A stretch of 64,000 nt of DNA from Entomomonas moraniae (GCF_003991975.1 NZ_CP029822.1:682001-746000), one strand, 5' to 3'; counted from the first letter of the stretch, positions 36,135 to 45,457 are shown. Notes: generated from the letters alone by a model not told the origin. Numbers and translations are program-made.

Positions 36135-36524
36135 ATGAAAAAAATTGTTTCCTCATCTGATGCCCCCAAGGCTATTGGACCGTATTCTCAAGCTGTTTGC
36201 TTTAAAGACTTAGTTTTTACTTCCGGTCAGTTACCATTAATCCCCGAAACAATGAATTTTCCAAGTAGCTGTGTGAAAGAGCAAACACGGGAATCGCTAA
36301 CCAATCTAAAGGTTGTTTTAGAAAAAGGTGGTAGTTCTTTAAAAAGTGTATTAAAGACAACTTGTTTTCTTGTTGATATGGATGATTTTGCTGCTTTTAA
36401 TGAAGTTTATACTGAGTTTTTTGGCACGGAAGGTGCGCCTGCTCGCTCATGTTTTGCTGTAGCTAAATTACCCAAAGGTGCGTTGGTTGAAATAGAAGCT
36501 ATTGCATTTGTAGAGCGCCCTTAA
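36135..36524 (+). CDS. RidA-family deaminase
   Basis: A 129-residue RidA/YjgF protein, which hydrolyses reactive enamine/imine intermediates released by PLP enzymes. It opens with SSDAPKAIGPYSQAVCF and has FTSGQLPLIPET near residue 30; the catalytic Arg lies in APARSCFAVAKLPKGALVEI near residue 99, and EIEAIAF ends the domain. It is placed directly before diaminopropionate ammonia-lyase, a PLP enzyme that makes 2-aminoacrylate, so it would clear that intermediate. The ATG at 36135 is preceded by AGGAAG. Confidence 0.9.
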   Translation: MKKIVSSSDAPKAIGPYSQAVCFKDLVFTSGQLPLIPETMNFPSSCVKEQTRESLTNLKVVLEKGGSSLKSVLKTTCFLVDMDDFAAFNEVYTEFFGTEGAPARSCFAVAKLPKGALVEIEAIAFVERP

Positions 36525-36552
36525 ACCTATAAAATTGCAAGGAGTCTGTAAA

Positions 36553-37770
36553 ATGACCAATGAAACAGCAGTGTTTAAATTCAATCCACGTAAAAAGCCG
36601 TATGGAAAAGGCACTGATTTGTCTTTGTTAAATGATCAAGCTGCCAAAGTGGTAAAGGGGTTTCACAGTAAGTTTCCTGCCTATGCAATAACACCTTTAG
36701 TGAGTTTACCTAATTTAAGCAAATACTTGGGTATTGGTTCACTGCATGTTAAAGACGAGTCTAAACGTTTTAAGCTTAATGCATTTAAGGTATTAGGTGG
36801 TGCTTACGCAATCGGACAATATCTAGCAAATAAATTAAACCGTGAAATTAATACCCTGAGCTTTGCGGAGCTGGCTTCACCTGAAGTTAAAGCTCAATTA
36901 GGTGATATTACTTTTGTGACAGCTACCGATGGCAATCATGGGCGAGGTGTTGCTTGGGCCGCTGAGCAGTTAGGGCAGAAGGCAGTGGTGTTTATGCCTA
37001 AAGGTTCTTCTCTTGTTCGTGCACAAAATATTCGTAACCATGGTGCAGAATGTACTATTACAGAGCTTAATTATGATGACTCGGTTCGGTTAGCTTATAA
37101 GAATGCGCAAGAAAAAAATTGGGTGATGGTGCAAGATACTGCTTGGGATGGTTATGAGGATATTCCCACATGGATTATGCAAGGCTATATGACCTTAGCG
37201 GTAGAGGCTATGTTACAGCTTGAGCAAGCAAAGGCGCCTCTGCCCACTCATGTTTTTTTACAAGCAGGCGTTGGTTCTTTTGCTGGTGCCGCATTGGGTT
37301 ATATTGTAGAAAAAATGAAAGAAAAATCACCTACCATCGTTATTATGGAACCTAATCAAGCAGATTGTTTGTATAAGTCTGCTCTTGCTGATGATGGTAA
37401 CCCCCATAATGTAACAGGCGCCATGCAGACCTTAATGGCAGGCCTTGCTTGTGGTGAGCCTAATACAATTAGTTGGCCTATTATTCGTGATAATACAGAT
37501 TGTTTTATTTCAACACCTGATTATTTCGCCGCTGACGGTATGCGCATTCTGGCGGCGCCTCTAAGAGGGGATTCTGCAATTGTTTCGGGTGAATCTGGGG
37601 CAATAGGTACAGGGTTACTCTATCATATTATGAAAGAGCCAAAGTACCAAGGGTTAAAAGAGCAATTGAAGTTAGACCAAACAGCTCATGTTTTATTGGT
37701 AAGTACCGAGGGCAATACCTCACCTGATATCTATGAGGATGTTGTTTGGCTTGGCAGGCAACAACTTTAA
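36553..37770 (+). CDS. dpaL: Diaminopropionate ammonia-lyase
   Basis: A 405-residue fold type II PLP enzyme that converts 2,3-diaminopropionate to pyruvate and ammonia (DpaL, YgeX). The PLP Lys is in FKLNAFKVLGGAYA near residue 75, the phosphate loop in VTATDGNHGRGVAWAAEQ near residue 118, and DESKRFKLNAFK is specific for this family. HVFLQAGVGSFAGA near residue 232 is the second loop. Translation starts at 36553, eight bases after AAGGAG; an upstream TTG is rejected. The gene overlaps no neighbour but sits 28 bases after ridA and 19 before ygeY, an operon. Confidence 0.9.
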   Translation: MTNETAVFKFNPRKKPYGKGTDLSLLNDQAAKVVKGFHSKFPAYAITPLVSLPNLSKYLGIGSLHVKDESKRFKLNAFKVLGGAYAIGQYLANKLNREINTLSFAELASPEVKAQLGDITFVTATDGNHGRGVAWAAEQLGQKAVVFMPKGSSLVRAQNIRNHGAECTITELNYDDSVRLAYKNAQEKNWVMVQDTAWDGYEDIPTWIMQGYMTLAVEAMLQLEQAKAPLPTHVFLQAGVGSFAGAALGYIVEKMKEKSPTIVIMEPNQADCLYKSALADDGNPHNVTGAMQTLMAGLACGEPNTISWPIIRDNTDCFISTPDYFAADGMRILAAPLRGDSAIVSGESGAIGTGLLYHIMKEPKYQGLKEQLKLDQTAHVLLVSTEGNTSPDIYEDVVWLGRQQL

Positions 37771-37789
37771 CTTAGCAAGAGGGTATGTG

Positions 37790-38977
37790 ATGGCATTAAC
37801 TAAACCCCAACAAGAACAAGTGATCGCTTTGTGCCAAACGCTTATTCAAGCACAAAGTTATTCTGGCGAAGAGTCACTAGCGGCCAAAGCCTTTACTCAG
37901 TTTATGCACGCGCATAACTTTGATGAGATTGTTGTTGATAGTTACGGCAGTGTGTTAGGTTGTATAAAGGGAAATTATCCAGGGCCTACCGTGCTATTAG
38001 ATGGTCATATTGATACGGTTCCCGTTGATTCATCAAAATGGACTCATGCACCCTTTGGTGCAGAAAGGGTGGATGGAAAGATTTATGGGCGTGGTTCCAG
38101 TGACATGAAAGGCGCTGTAGCTGCTATGGCCTGTGCAGCAGCATTTTTTGCTGATGCGAGTAATCGACAGTTTGCTGGTAAGCTGTATGTTTCTGGGGTT
38201 GTGCACGAAGAATGTTTCGAGGGGATTGCTGCCCGTGCTATTAGTAAAGCAATAAAGCCCGATTTAGTGGTGATTGGTGAAGCATCGGAGCTTAATTTAA
38301 AAATAGGACAACGTGGCAGAGCAGAGGTTATTGTAGAAACTTTCGGTGTCCCTGCCCACTCAGCTAATCCACATAAAGGTGTTAATGCTGTCCATTTAAT
38401 GTGTGAATTGATCCGTGCGTTAGATGATATTGCGCCTCCTAAAGACGATGTATTGGGAGAGGGTGTTTCTGTATTAACCGATATTATTTCAACACCTTAT
38501 CCTGGTGCTTCTGTTGTGCCAAGTCATTGCCGAGCTACTTATGATAGACGATTATTGGTAGGTGAAACACCTGAGAGTGTTTTAAAGCCATATCAAGAAG
38601 CTATCGCAATGCTTGAGAAAAAACATCCTCAATTTAAAGCAGCCGTTAGTTATGCCCAGGGAGCCGAGCGTTGTTATACCGGTGCTGAGATTGCCGCTGA
38701 TCGTTTCTTTCCTGGTTGGTGTGCTAAAGAGGATGAACCCTTTGTTCAGAAAGCATTATCTGCTATTAGGCAAGAAGGGATTGATGCTACGTTGGCTTAC
38801 TATCCATTTTGTACCAATGGCAGCCATTATGCGGGAGAGGCTCATATTAATACAATTGGTTTTGGACCAAGCCTTGAGACATTAGCCCATGTGATTGATG
38901 AGTATATTGAAGAGGTGCAGCTAATCAAAGCGACTGAAGGCTATATAGGAATATGTAAAGCATTTTTAAGTAATTGA
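37790..38977 (+). CDS. ygeY: YgeY-family M20 deacetylase/peptidase
   Basis: A 395-residue metallopeptidase of the M20 family, the YgeY branch. Metal ligands are in LLDGHIDTVPVDS near residue 67, GRGSSDMKGAVAAMA near residue 102, the catalytic Glu in VVHEECFEG near residue 138, and NGSHYAGEAHI near residue 342. YgeY is usually found next to ygeX (dpaL) in clusters for purine or unusual amino acid catabolism. The ATG at 37790 follows AAGAGGG; the longer frame to 37733 overlaps dpaL and is rejected. The natural substrate is not established. Confidence 0.86.
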   Translation: MALTKPQQEQVIALCQTLIQAQSYSGEESLAAKAFTQFMHAHNFDEIVVDSYGSVLGCIKGNYPGPTVLLDGHIDTVPVDSSKWTHAPFGAERVDGKIYGRGSSDMKGAVAAMACAAAFFADASNRQFAGKLYVSGVVHEECFEGIAARAISKAIKPDLVVIGEASELNLKIGQRGRAEVIVETFGVPAHSANPHKGVNAVHLMCELIRALDDIAPPKDDVLGEGVSVLTDIISTPYPGASVVPSHCRATYDRRLLVGETPESVLKPYQEAIAMLEKKHPQFKAAVSYAQGAERCYTGAEIAADRFFPGWCAKEDEPFVQKALSAIRQEGIDATLAYYPFCTNGSHYAGEAHINTIGFGPSLETLAHVIDEYIEEVQLIKATEGYIGICKAFLSN

Positions 38978-39012
38978 TCCAAGAAGTTTAATTTGACTAA
39001 ACCGAGGTTATT

Positions 39013-40605
39013 ATGACAAAAACACTTATAAAAAATGCACAAATTGTTGATGGAAGTGGCAGTAAAGCTTTTGCAGGATCAGTGCTAATTGAAAATGAAC
39101 GCATTGTAGCCGTAGGTGAGGTAAAGGATACCTCCGCTGATATTGTCATTGATGCCAAAGGTTCGGTCGTATGTCCTGGATTCATTGATACCCACAGTCA
39201 TTCAGATTTAGAAGTGTTTAAAGAGCCTCCTTTATATGCCAAAGTAATGCAAGGTATTACTACTGAGTTTTTAGGCCAAGACGGTATATCGATGGCACCA
39301 TTGCCAGAAAAATTTATTAGTCCTTGGCGCAAAAACTTAGCTGGACTAGATGGTGATAAAGAGGATTTAAACTGGAAGTATAAAGATACAGCAGGCTATT
39401 TATCTTTATTAGAAAAAAATGGTTCGGGAACTAATCTTGCCTATTTAATTCCCCACGGCAATGTGCGGATGGAGGCAATGGGCTTGGATGGCCGATTGGC
39501 AACGCCAGAAGAGCTAGACAATATGAGGCAAATTTTGCGCCGTGAGCTTAAAGCGGGTGGTTTTGGTTTTTCTACAGGGTTGATTTATATGCCTTGTGCA
39601 TATGGTGATACCCATGAAATGGTAGAGCTTTGCAAAGTGGCTGCTGAATTTGATACCCCGCTAGTTATCCACCAACGTAGTGAGGCGGATACTATTGTGG
39701 AGTCAATGGAAGAGGTAATTGAAATCGGTCGTAATTCGGGCTGTAAAGTTCATTTCTCCCATTTTAAAATTTGCGGTAAAAATAATGCAGACAAGTTTGA
39801 GCCTGTTTTAAATTTATTAGATGAAGCAAGTAAGGCGGGGATTACCGTTTCTTTAGATCAATACCCTTATGTGGCTGGTAGTACTATGCTTGGTGTGATT
39901 CTACCCCCATGGGCACATGATGGTGGTACTGATAAGTTGTTGGAGCGGTTAGCTAATCCTGAAGATCGTAAACGCATGCAACAAGATATTAAAAACGGTA
40001 TTCAAGGATGGGATAATTTTGTGCAGTTTGCTGGGTTAGATGGTATTTTTGTAACCTCCGTAAAAACCGAGAAAAACCAAGATGCAGTGGGGAAAAACCT
40101 TGTTGAGCTTGGCGAGTTAAGAGGTAAAGAGCCATTAAAAGCAACCTTTGATTTACTTTATGAAGAAGCTAATGCGGTTGGTATGGTAGATTTCTATGGA
40201 CTAGAAGAGCATGTTAAAGCTTTCATGTCGCGTCCTGAAATGAATGTGTGTACTGATGGTTTATTAGGCGGTAAACCTCATCCTCGTGTATTTGGTGCAT
40301 TCCCAAGGGTACTTGGTAAGTATGTGAGAGAGGAAAAAGTGATGCCACTTGAGGAGGCGATTCGTAAAATGACCTCTCGGCCCGCACAAGTATTTAGGGT
40401 TAAAGACAGGGGCTTATTAAAACCAGGTTATTTTGCCGATATAACCATTTTTAACCCTGAAACTATTATTGATAAAGGAACCTATGTTGATCCACGCTAC
40501 TATCCAGATGGTGTGGAGTATGTGTTAGTAAATGGGCAATTTGCTGTGAAGCAAGGGAAAGCAACATCAGCAACGGCTGGTAAAGTATTAAGGCTAACTG
40601 ATTAA
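39013..40605 (+). CDS. N-acyl-D-amino-acid deacylase (D-aminoacylase)
   Basis: A 530-residue amidohydrolase. The start TLIKNAQIVDGSGSKAFAGS and the metal motif GFIDTHSHSDLEVF near residue 56 are typical; HFSHFKICGK near residue 249 supplies further ligands, and CTDGLLGGKPHPRVFGAF near residue 415 is a D-aminoacylase/N-acyl-D-glutamate deacylase feature. It removes an acyl group from D-amino acids. It lies 35 bases after ygeY, followed by an MFS carrier, so the operon could import and degrade acylated or D-form amino acids or dipeptides. Confidence 0.87.
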   Translation: MTKTLIKNAQIVDGSGSKAFAGSVLIENERIVAVGEVKDTSADIVIDAKGSVVCPGFIDTHSHSDLEVFKEPPLYAKVMQGITTEFLGQDGISMAPLPEKFISPWRKNLAGLDGDKEDLNWKYKDTAGYLSLLEKNGSGTNLAYLIPHGNVRMEAMGLDGRLATPEELDNMRQILRRELKAGGFGFSTGLIYMPCAYGDTHEMVELCKVAAEFDTPLVIHQRSEADTIVESMEEVIEIGRNSGCKVHFSHFKICGKNNADKFEPVLNLLDEASKAGITVSLDQYPYVAGSTMLGVILPPWAHDGGTDKLLERLANPEDRKRMQQDIKNGIQGWDNFVQFAGLDGIFVTSVKTEKNQDAVGKNLVELGELRGKEPLKATFDLLYEEANAVGMVDFYGLEEHVKAFMSRPEMNVCTDGLLGGKPHPRVFGAFPRVLGKYVREEKVMPLEEAIRKMTSRPAQVFRVKDRGLLKPGYFADITIFNPETIIDKGTYVDPRYYPDGVEYVLVNGQFAVKQGKATSATAGKVLRLTD

Positions 40606-40719
40606 TAGCGGTGTAGTTGCTCGGCGTAGTAGCTGAGCGATAAAGCAGTGACATAATCTATAACTAATAGTCAGCAATTAACGGATTTATATAATTTGCT
40701 GAGTTGAAGGAGCCGCAAC

Positions 40720-42009
40720 ATGATAAGTAGAATACTGGAACCGCAAAAAATACAATGGAAAGCAAGGTATACCATATTAGCTTTTATTTGGCTTGCTTGG
40801 TTGATGTCGTTTTTAGATCGTATGTTAATGAGCATTTCTTTACCTTTTATTGGTGAGGAGTTTCATCTAGATAAAGGGACACAAGGTTGGATTATTTCAG
40901 CTTTCTTTCTCAGTTATGCAGGTTTTCAAATTCCAGGTGGTTTTTTAGCAGATAAATTTGGCCCACGCAAAGTGATGTTTTTTGCCATTATTTGGTGGTC
41001 AATTTTTACTTCTTTAACAGGGCTTGCATTTAATATTGGCATTGTTTCAGCATTTGTTGTAATGCTGTGTGTGCGCTTTTTATTCGGTATTGGTGAAGGG
41101 TCATTTCCAGCTTCTTCATGGAAGTGTATTTCTACCTATTTTCCTTTGAAAGAAAGAGGCCGTGCTACAGCTATTCAATCTACCGTCAATACACTAGGCC
41201 CAGCAGTAGCTACTTTTGTTGCGGCCGCCATTATTGCTGCACTAGGATGGCGCTGGGTATTTGTTTTATTGGGCATTCCTGGCATTGCAGTTGCTTTTGG
41301 TATTCGTTATTACTGTCGAGATAATTATAGAGACTGCCCTGTTATAACCCAAGAAGAAATAAAAGAGCTAGAAGCAGATGAAGCAGAGCAGGCCGCTAAA
41401 CTAAGCACCCAACAAGCAGGAGAAACAATACCCTTTATTGATATTTTAAAACGTGTGGAACTATGGCAACTAGCAGTCATTTGGTTCTTATTTGATATTA
41501 CGTTTTGGGGGTTTACTAGTTGGCTGCCTAGTTATCTTAAAGATGCACGTGGCTTAACCTTAGCACAAATTGGTGTTTGGGGGTCTGTTCCTTATTTGTT
41601 TGGTGCTGTTGGAACATTAATGGGCGGGTATGTTTCAGATAAGTTTACGAGTATTCGTAACTGGATTTATATTGCAGCCAGTATGATTGCGGCATTATTC
41701 CTATACTTTATGTTTAAAGCAGATGGCCTTACCATGACCGTGATATACCAATGTATGGCAAGCTTATTTATGTTCTTTGCCATGGGTATATTCTGGGGCA
41801 TTCTAATGCATACTATCAGTGCTAATATCATGGGACGAGCCTCGGGAATTGTTAACTTTGGTGGGCAGCTCGCGGGTGTGGTTGCTGCCCCTGTGATGGG
41901 ATACTTGGTAGATATTAGTGATGGTAAATATGATAATGCTTTTTGGTTTATTATTATAACATTAGCGGCATCAGCAGCCTTTATTCTGACATTGAGAACT
42001 AAAAAATAA
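40720..42009 (+). CDS. MFS transporter, anion:cation symporter type
   Basis: A 429-residue permease with 12 predicted membrane helices in two halves and a central cytoplasmic loop at about residues 200-245 rich in Glu/Ala/Gln. WLMSFLDRMLMSISLPFIG near residue 27 and the loop GGFLADKFGPRKVM near residue 71 are the MFS signature of the ACS (glucarate/galactonate/hexuronate-like) branch. It is the last gene of the amino acid cluster, 114 bases after the deacylase, and probably carries its acidic or acylated substrate with protons. ATG follows AAGGAG. Confidence 0.87.
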   Translation: MISRILEPQKIQWKARYTILAFIWLAWLMSFLDRMLMSISLPFIGEEFHLDKGTQGWIISAFFLSYAGFQIPGGFLADKFGPRKVMFFAIIWWSIFTSLTGLAFNIGIVSAFVVMLCVRFLFGIGEGSFPASSWKCISTYFPLKERGRATAIQSTVNTLGPAVATFVAAAIIAALGWRWVFVLLGIPGIAVAFGIRYYCRDNYRDCPVITQEEIKELEADEAEQAAKLSTQQAGETIPFIDILKRVELWQLAVIWFLFDITFWGFTSWLPSYLKDARGLTLAQIGVWGSVPYLFGAVGTLMGGYVSDKFTSIRNWIYIAASMIAALFLYFMFKADGLTMTVIYQCMASLFMFFAMGIFWGILMHTISANIMGRASGIVNFGGQLAGVVAAPVMGYLVDISDGKYDNAFWFIIITLAASAAFILTLRTKK

Positions 42010-42231
42010 GAAGGTTATTATCAATTATTGAGATACTAATAAAGTTAACAGCAGAGAGCTTAATGGCGTAAAGGTCATAAAGTATTCCTTTAACCTCTCT
42101 TTGTTGCTTGTAATATACCAAGTTTTATCAGTTTATCATAGTTGATTTTGGATGTTCTACCATCCTCAGCGTTAGATAAATAGATTTTCTTTGTTAATAT
42201 AGAGATTAAAATAAAGCTGTTTATTCAATAT

Positions 42232-42730
42232 CTATAAGTGACAAAGAAGGGTACGTAATACAACCAGCACCTCCTGCTGCGGAATCTGATCCAATGAGAA
42301 ATGACCTAAACTCGGTAACAAATCCTTCCGCAAATACCGTTCAATCTGCACCCGAGTATTTTGGCGTTGCTTAAACTCTGTTCCTAGTTTCAACAACTTA
42401 AGCAGCTTCCACTGCTCAGCAAACGCACCAAAGGTTTCACAAGTTACCGCTGATTCATCATCAGACTTAACTGACGCCACCGAACGCGAATCAATACCCC
42501 TGCTAATAACTGACGACCTCTTCACGGTGTTCTCATGCTAAGCACAAATCCACCTCAGGAAAACATCTAAATGAAATACGCCGCTGCTTACCTTGACAAT
42601 AAAACCTAAAATGCCAGTGCTCAGCGCCACTTGGTTCAATCCGTAACCCCCATCCACGACCATCAGACAGCGAATACACCGAAGACTTCGCCTTCGCACG
42701 ACGAATCCCTAAATCCGTTAAACAACTCAT
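42232..42730 (-). pseudogene. P4-type tyrosine integrase, N-terminal remnant
   Basis: Two frames on the minus strand cover the arm-binding domain: first SVYSLSDGRGWGLRIEPSGA, HWHFRFYCQGKQRRISFRCF and PEVDL (42730-42533), then after a frameshift or small deletion a second piece with GAFAEQWKLLKLLKLGTEFK, IERYLRKDLLPSLG (42525-42232). The equivalents are seen in the longer integrase at 51.1-52.3 kb. All catalytic residues are absent. It marks an old element end. Confidence 0.7.
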
Positions 42731-42735
42731 AGAGC

Positions 42736-42950
42736 ATCTCTTTACCTGACGAACTCCGAATTCATGTTGAGCAAAAAGTGAAATCGGGAGCTTATAGTAC
42801 CGGTAGTGAATACATTCAAGACCTTATTCGCAAAGATTTTGAACGAGAGCAACGAGAAATTTAATTATCGAAGGGGTAGAATCATCATTAGGAACTGTTG
42901 TGGATGAGAAATATCTTAACGCCTGTAGAGATAGAATAAACAACGGATAA
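42736..42950 (+). pseudogene. ParD-like antitoxin remnant
   Basis: The plus frame reads ISLPDELRIHVEQKVKSGAY, STGSEYIQDLIRKDFEREQR, a stop, and in the next frame IIEGVESSLGTVVDEKYLNA to a TAA at 42948. This matches ParD/CopG-type antitoxins (ribbon-helix-helix N terminus with the SGAYxSGSEYI turn), but the first codons are missing because the frame emerges from the integrase fragment, and one frameshift breaks it. No ParE toxin frame was found after it. Confidence 0.65.
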
Positions 42951-43075
42951 ATGGCTTAACCCTTGGGGAAAAAAAGAAAAATAAAACAAGCTACGAATCA
43001 TTACCAGAGCAACTTTAGATTACTAGCTAAATGCATTTTCACTTTTTCATCTGATAATCTTCATCAAAATCATCT

Positions 43076-43291
43076 ATGATGTTCATATTTAATAATAAAG
43101 TTGATAACCTCATGCAAAATACCGAATTAGCTCTATGTTTAGATAATGCTGCCTATAATGAATGGGTAGATAATAAACTAAAAATATCAGCTCAAGATGA
43201 TTCAGAAGGTATACCAAATTATGAATTTATGAAGATAATAGACGCAATCATTATCAAAGCCAATATAAAACACTATCACTATAATGTTTAG
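43076..43291 (+). CDS. Small protein of unknown function
   Basis: An open frame of 71 codons (or 59 from the ATG at 43112) encoding an acidic protein: NTELALCLDNAAYNEWVDNK, then IPNYEFMKIIDAIIIKANIK. No signal or membrane segment, no recognised family, and no strong ribosome site at either start. It lies between the parD remnant and the next unknown gene, in A+T-rich island DNA. It may be part of a defence or immunity pair, but nothing in the sequence proves this. Confidence 0.4.
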   Translation: MMFIFNNKVDNLMQNTELALCLDNAAYNEWVDNKLKISAQDDSEGIPNYEFMKIIDAIIIKANIKHYHYNV

Positions 43292-43376
43292 TTTTTCTGA
43301 TTCTTTTGAATAAAACGAGTCACATTTAAAGCACAAATAACAGACAGGTTCATGGGTAAAAGTAAAATATAATGGT

Positions 43377-43835
43377 ATGTCTATGATCAATTTTAATTTG
43401 CAATCATACGATGAGAATATGTATGGGCTTGTTTTTGAGTTCGCTACACCACCATTTAAAGATAACGTTTGGAATATGACATCAAAATATCTGACAGAAG
43501 GTGCATTTTGCTTTATCGAAGGCATTATATACAACAATGTGCCTAAATATCAGAATTTTGGGCATTGGGGGAAAACCGAAATTGATAAAGAGCAGTGGTC
43601 ACTGATAAAATCAGCATTATTAATACTCAAGTCTAAAGTTGACCATGCCAAAAATCTAAGAGAGCTTAAACCTGATTTATTTGATTTCAAATTTATTTCG
43701 GATGACTATTTGCAAGAGATGGCAAAAAAGTTTTCTAAATCGCAGCCACCATTTTCACAGATGATTAGTGACTTTATAACATGGGCCGATGAGAATATAC
43801 AAAAATATGGCTCAATTTATATTCTCGGAATATAA
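43377..43835 (+). CDS. Hypothetical protein, 152 residues
   Basis: A soluble, slightly acidic protein rich in Phe, Trp and Tyr: INFNLQSYDENMYGLVFEFA near the start, KYQNFGHWGKTEIDKEQWSL near residue 57, and a helical C-terminal half with SLIKSALLILKSKVDHAKNL and FSQMISDFITWADENIQKYG. I recognise no domain. The size and aromatic content resemble immunity proteins of polymorphic toxin systems, but no toxin gene is adjacent. It stands alone on the plus strand; the frame is free of rare features and looks truly coding. Confidence 0.6.
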   Translation: MSMINFNLQSYDENMYGLVFEFATPPFKDNVWNMTSKYLTEGAFCFIEGIIYNNVPKYQNFGHWGKTEIDKEQWSLIKSALLILKSKVDHAKNLRELKPDLFDFKFISDDYLQEMAKKFSKSQPPFSQMISDFITWADENIQKYGSIYILGI

Positions 43836-44193
43836 ATAACTTTTTAATTAAATCTAATGGAGAAGATCAATTAAACCTTGAGATTTGTTAGAGAGAAACA
43901 AAACCTATGAGTCAGTTTTGTGCCAATAGCGGCCCTAATGGGAGGGAATTAAGCTGTTCACAACAATAATGTGAGTTTGACGGAATAAAGCTTGCTATAA
44001 AGTTTTATATATGCATTAATGGTACTAACAGAAGTTCAGCATTAACCAAGCATTTTAAATACCTAGTTTTTAGTCAAATAATATCTTTTTGTTTCTTCTA
44101 TTTTCTTTATATTAATCATGTTCATGCAAAGCGAAGAAATTTTGTCAATTACAGTCATGTGACTGGATTTAATTTATTAAAAGGTATATTTGA

Positions 44194-44391
44194 ATGTCGA
44201 ATCAAACAGGTTTAGTTAAGTGGTTTAATGAAGGTAAAGGTTTTGGTTTTATTACTCCTGACAATGGTGGCAAAGATTTGTTTGTTCATTTCTCAGCAGT
44301 CATTGGTGATGGATTTAAAACATTATATGAAGGACAGAAAGTACAATTTACTGCTGAGAATGGCGCTAAAGGTCCAACAGCAACTCAATAG
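44194..44391 (+). CDS. Cold-shock domain protein (CspA family)
   Basis: A 65-residue single-stranded nucleic acid binding protein. RNP1 is KGFGFIT and RNP2 is LFVHFSA, with [11 protein letters not shown] at the start; the chain is a few residues shorter than CspA. It acts as an RNA chaperone. A 358-base region without genes precedes it (43836-44193), enough for the long 5' untranslated region typical of cold-shock genes; it includes one GCCAATAGCGG copy at 43922. An AAAGG lies eight bases before the ATG. A strong terminator follows at 44434. Confidence 0.93.
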   Translation: MSNQTGLVKWFNEGKGFGFITPDNGGKDLFVHFSAVIGDGFKTLYEGQKVQFTAENGAKGPTATQ

Positions 44392-44433
44392 CTATCTGAT
44401 TTGAAAAAATAAAATAGCTTACGCATAAAACTC

Positions 44434-44461
44434 AAAGCCTGACTTAACGTCGGGCTTTTTG
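44434..44461 (+). terminator. Rho-independent terminator of cold-shock gene
   Basis: AAAGCCTGAC and GTCGGGCTTT form a 10-pair stem (one G-T) around TTAAC, continuing into TT G TT. It lies 43 bases after the cold-shock stop and also separates it from the minus-strand LysR gene. Confidence 0.85.
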
Positions 44462-44545
44462 TTCTCTGAATATTAATAAAACCTTAAGTTAAAGCATTGA
44501 CTAAGTTAAATCTGGCTTGAATTTTATCTTTATGAAAATTTAGCC

Positions 44546-45457
44546 TTATGCAGGCATCTCGTTTTTCGCCCACTTTCGGATAGCACTATAAAATAGTTTT
44601 AGTGCTGGAGGTTGATGGAGGCTAGTTGGATAATAGAGGCACATTCTACTAATACATGGGCTCCACTCCGGCAGAATTTGGACTAAGCGACCATGACGAA
44701 TATGCTCATGCACATGGTAATCTGGAACCCAAGCGATACCAATACCAGTAAGGGCTGCTTCTACCATCAGATTAGTATTTCCCAGTGTCATAGGACCATT
44801 GACATCTACACTCATACTACGCCCTTGATAGGCAAAATCCCAGTGATAAAGCGCTCCACTTAAAAAACGAAACTGAATACATTGATGATTTCGAAGATCA
44901 TCGGGTGAGGCTGGGTATCCATGTTGTGTAATATAATCAGGAGAGGCAACAGCAACAATCTTGATTTCTTTAGGCCCAAAAGGAATCGCTACCATATCAA
45001 GTGGAACATCATCCAAAAGGCGTATACCTGCGTTAAATCCTTCTGCAACGATATCAACGTAACGCGTATCTATAACGAATTCAACATGGATATCTGGGTA
45101 AGTTTTAAAAAAATCAGGTAGCATATTTTGAATGATTAGTTTTGCTCCCGCCTCTGCAGCACTGATTCTAATAGTACCTGAGGGCCGATTGTGTGTAGAG
45201 TTTAACTCATCAATAGCTAATTCTAACTCGTTAATAGCAGGTGTGGCACGCTTGAAGAGCTGTTTACCAGCATCTGTCAGTGCAACAGATCTTGTTGTTC
45301 GGATAAAGAGCTGTGTCTTCATTCGCTCTTCGAGTTTACGAATCGAATGACTCAGCGCAGAAGTAGATACTCCTAACTCGCGTGCAGCCGCACTAAAGTT
45401 GAGTTGCTCTGCAACAGTAATAAAAACACTTAATTCAGGCAATGCAATTCGAGACAT
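44546..45457 (-). CDS. LysR-family regulator divergent from SDR cluster
   Basis: A 303-residue LysR protein with the DNA-binding domain LPELSVFITVAEQLNFSAAA, then LGVSTSALSHSIRKLEER, and an effector domain starting near residue 90 (GTIRISAAEAGAKL) of the CrgA/AaeR-like branch. The ATG at 45457 has GAGGA nine bases upstream; a longer frame to 45496 is rejected. It is transcribed away from the SDR gene with 161 bases between. CAATTA (45530) and TAATTG (45542) form a 6-bp inverted repeat there, the likely operator. It should activate the SDR-hydrolase-cupin-CMD genes in response to an unknown, perhaps electrophilic, compound. Confidence 0.9.
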   Translation of the reverse strand: MSRIALPELSVFITVAEQLNFSAAARELGVSTSALSHSIRKLEERMKTQLFIRTTRSVALTDAGKQLFKRATPAINELELAIDELNSTHNRPSGTIRISAAEAGAKLIIQNMLPDFFKTYPDIHVEFVIDTRYVDIVAEGFNAGIRLLDDVPLDMVAIPFGPKEIKIVAVASPDYITQHGYPASPDDLRNHQCIQFRFLSGALYHWDFAYQGRSMSVDVNGPMTLGNTNLMVEAALTGIGIAWVPDYHVHEHIRHGRLVQILPEWSPCISRMCLYYPTSLHQPPALKLFYSAIRKWAKNEMPA

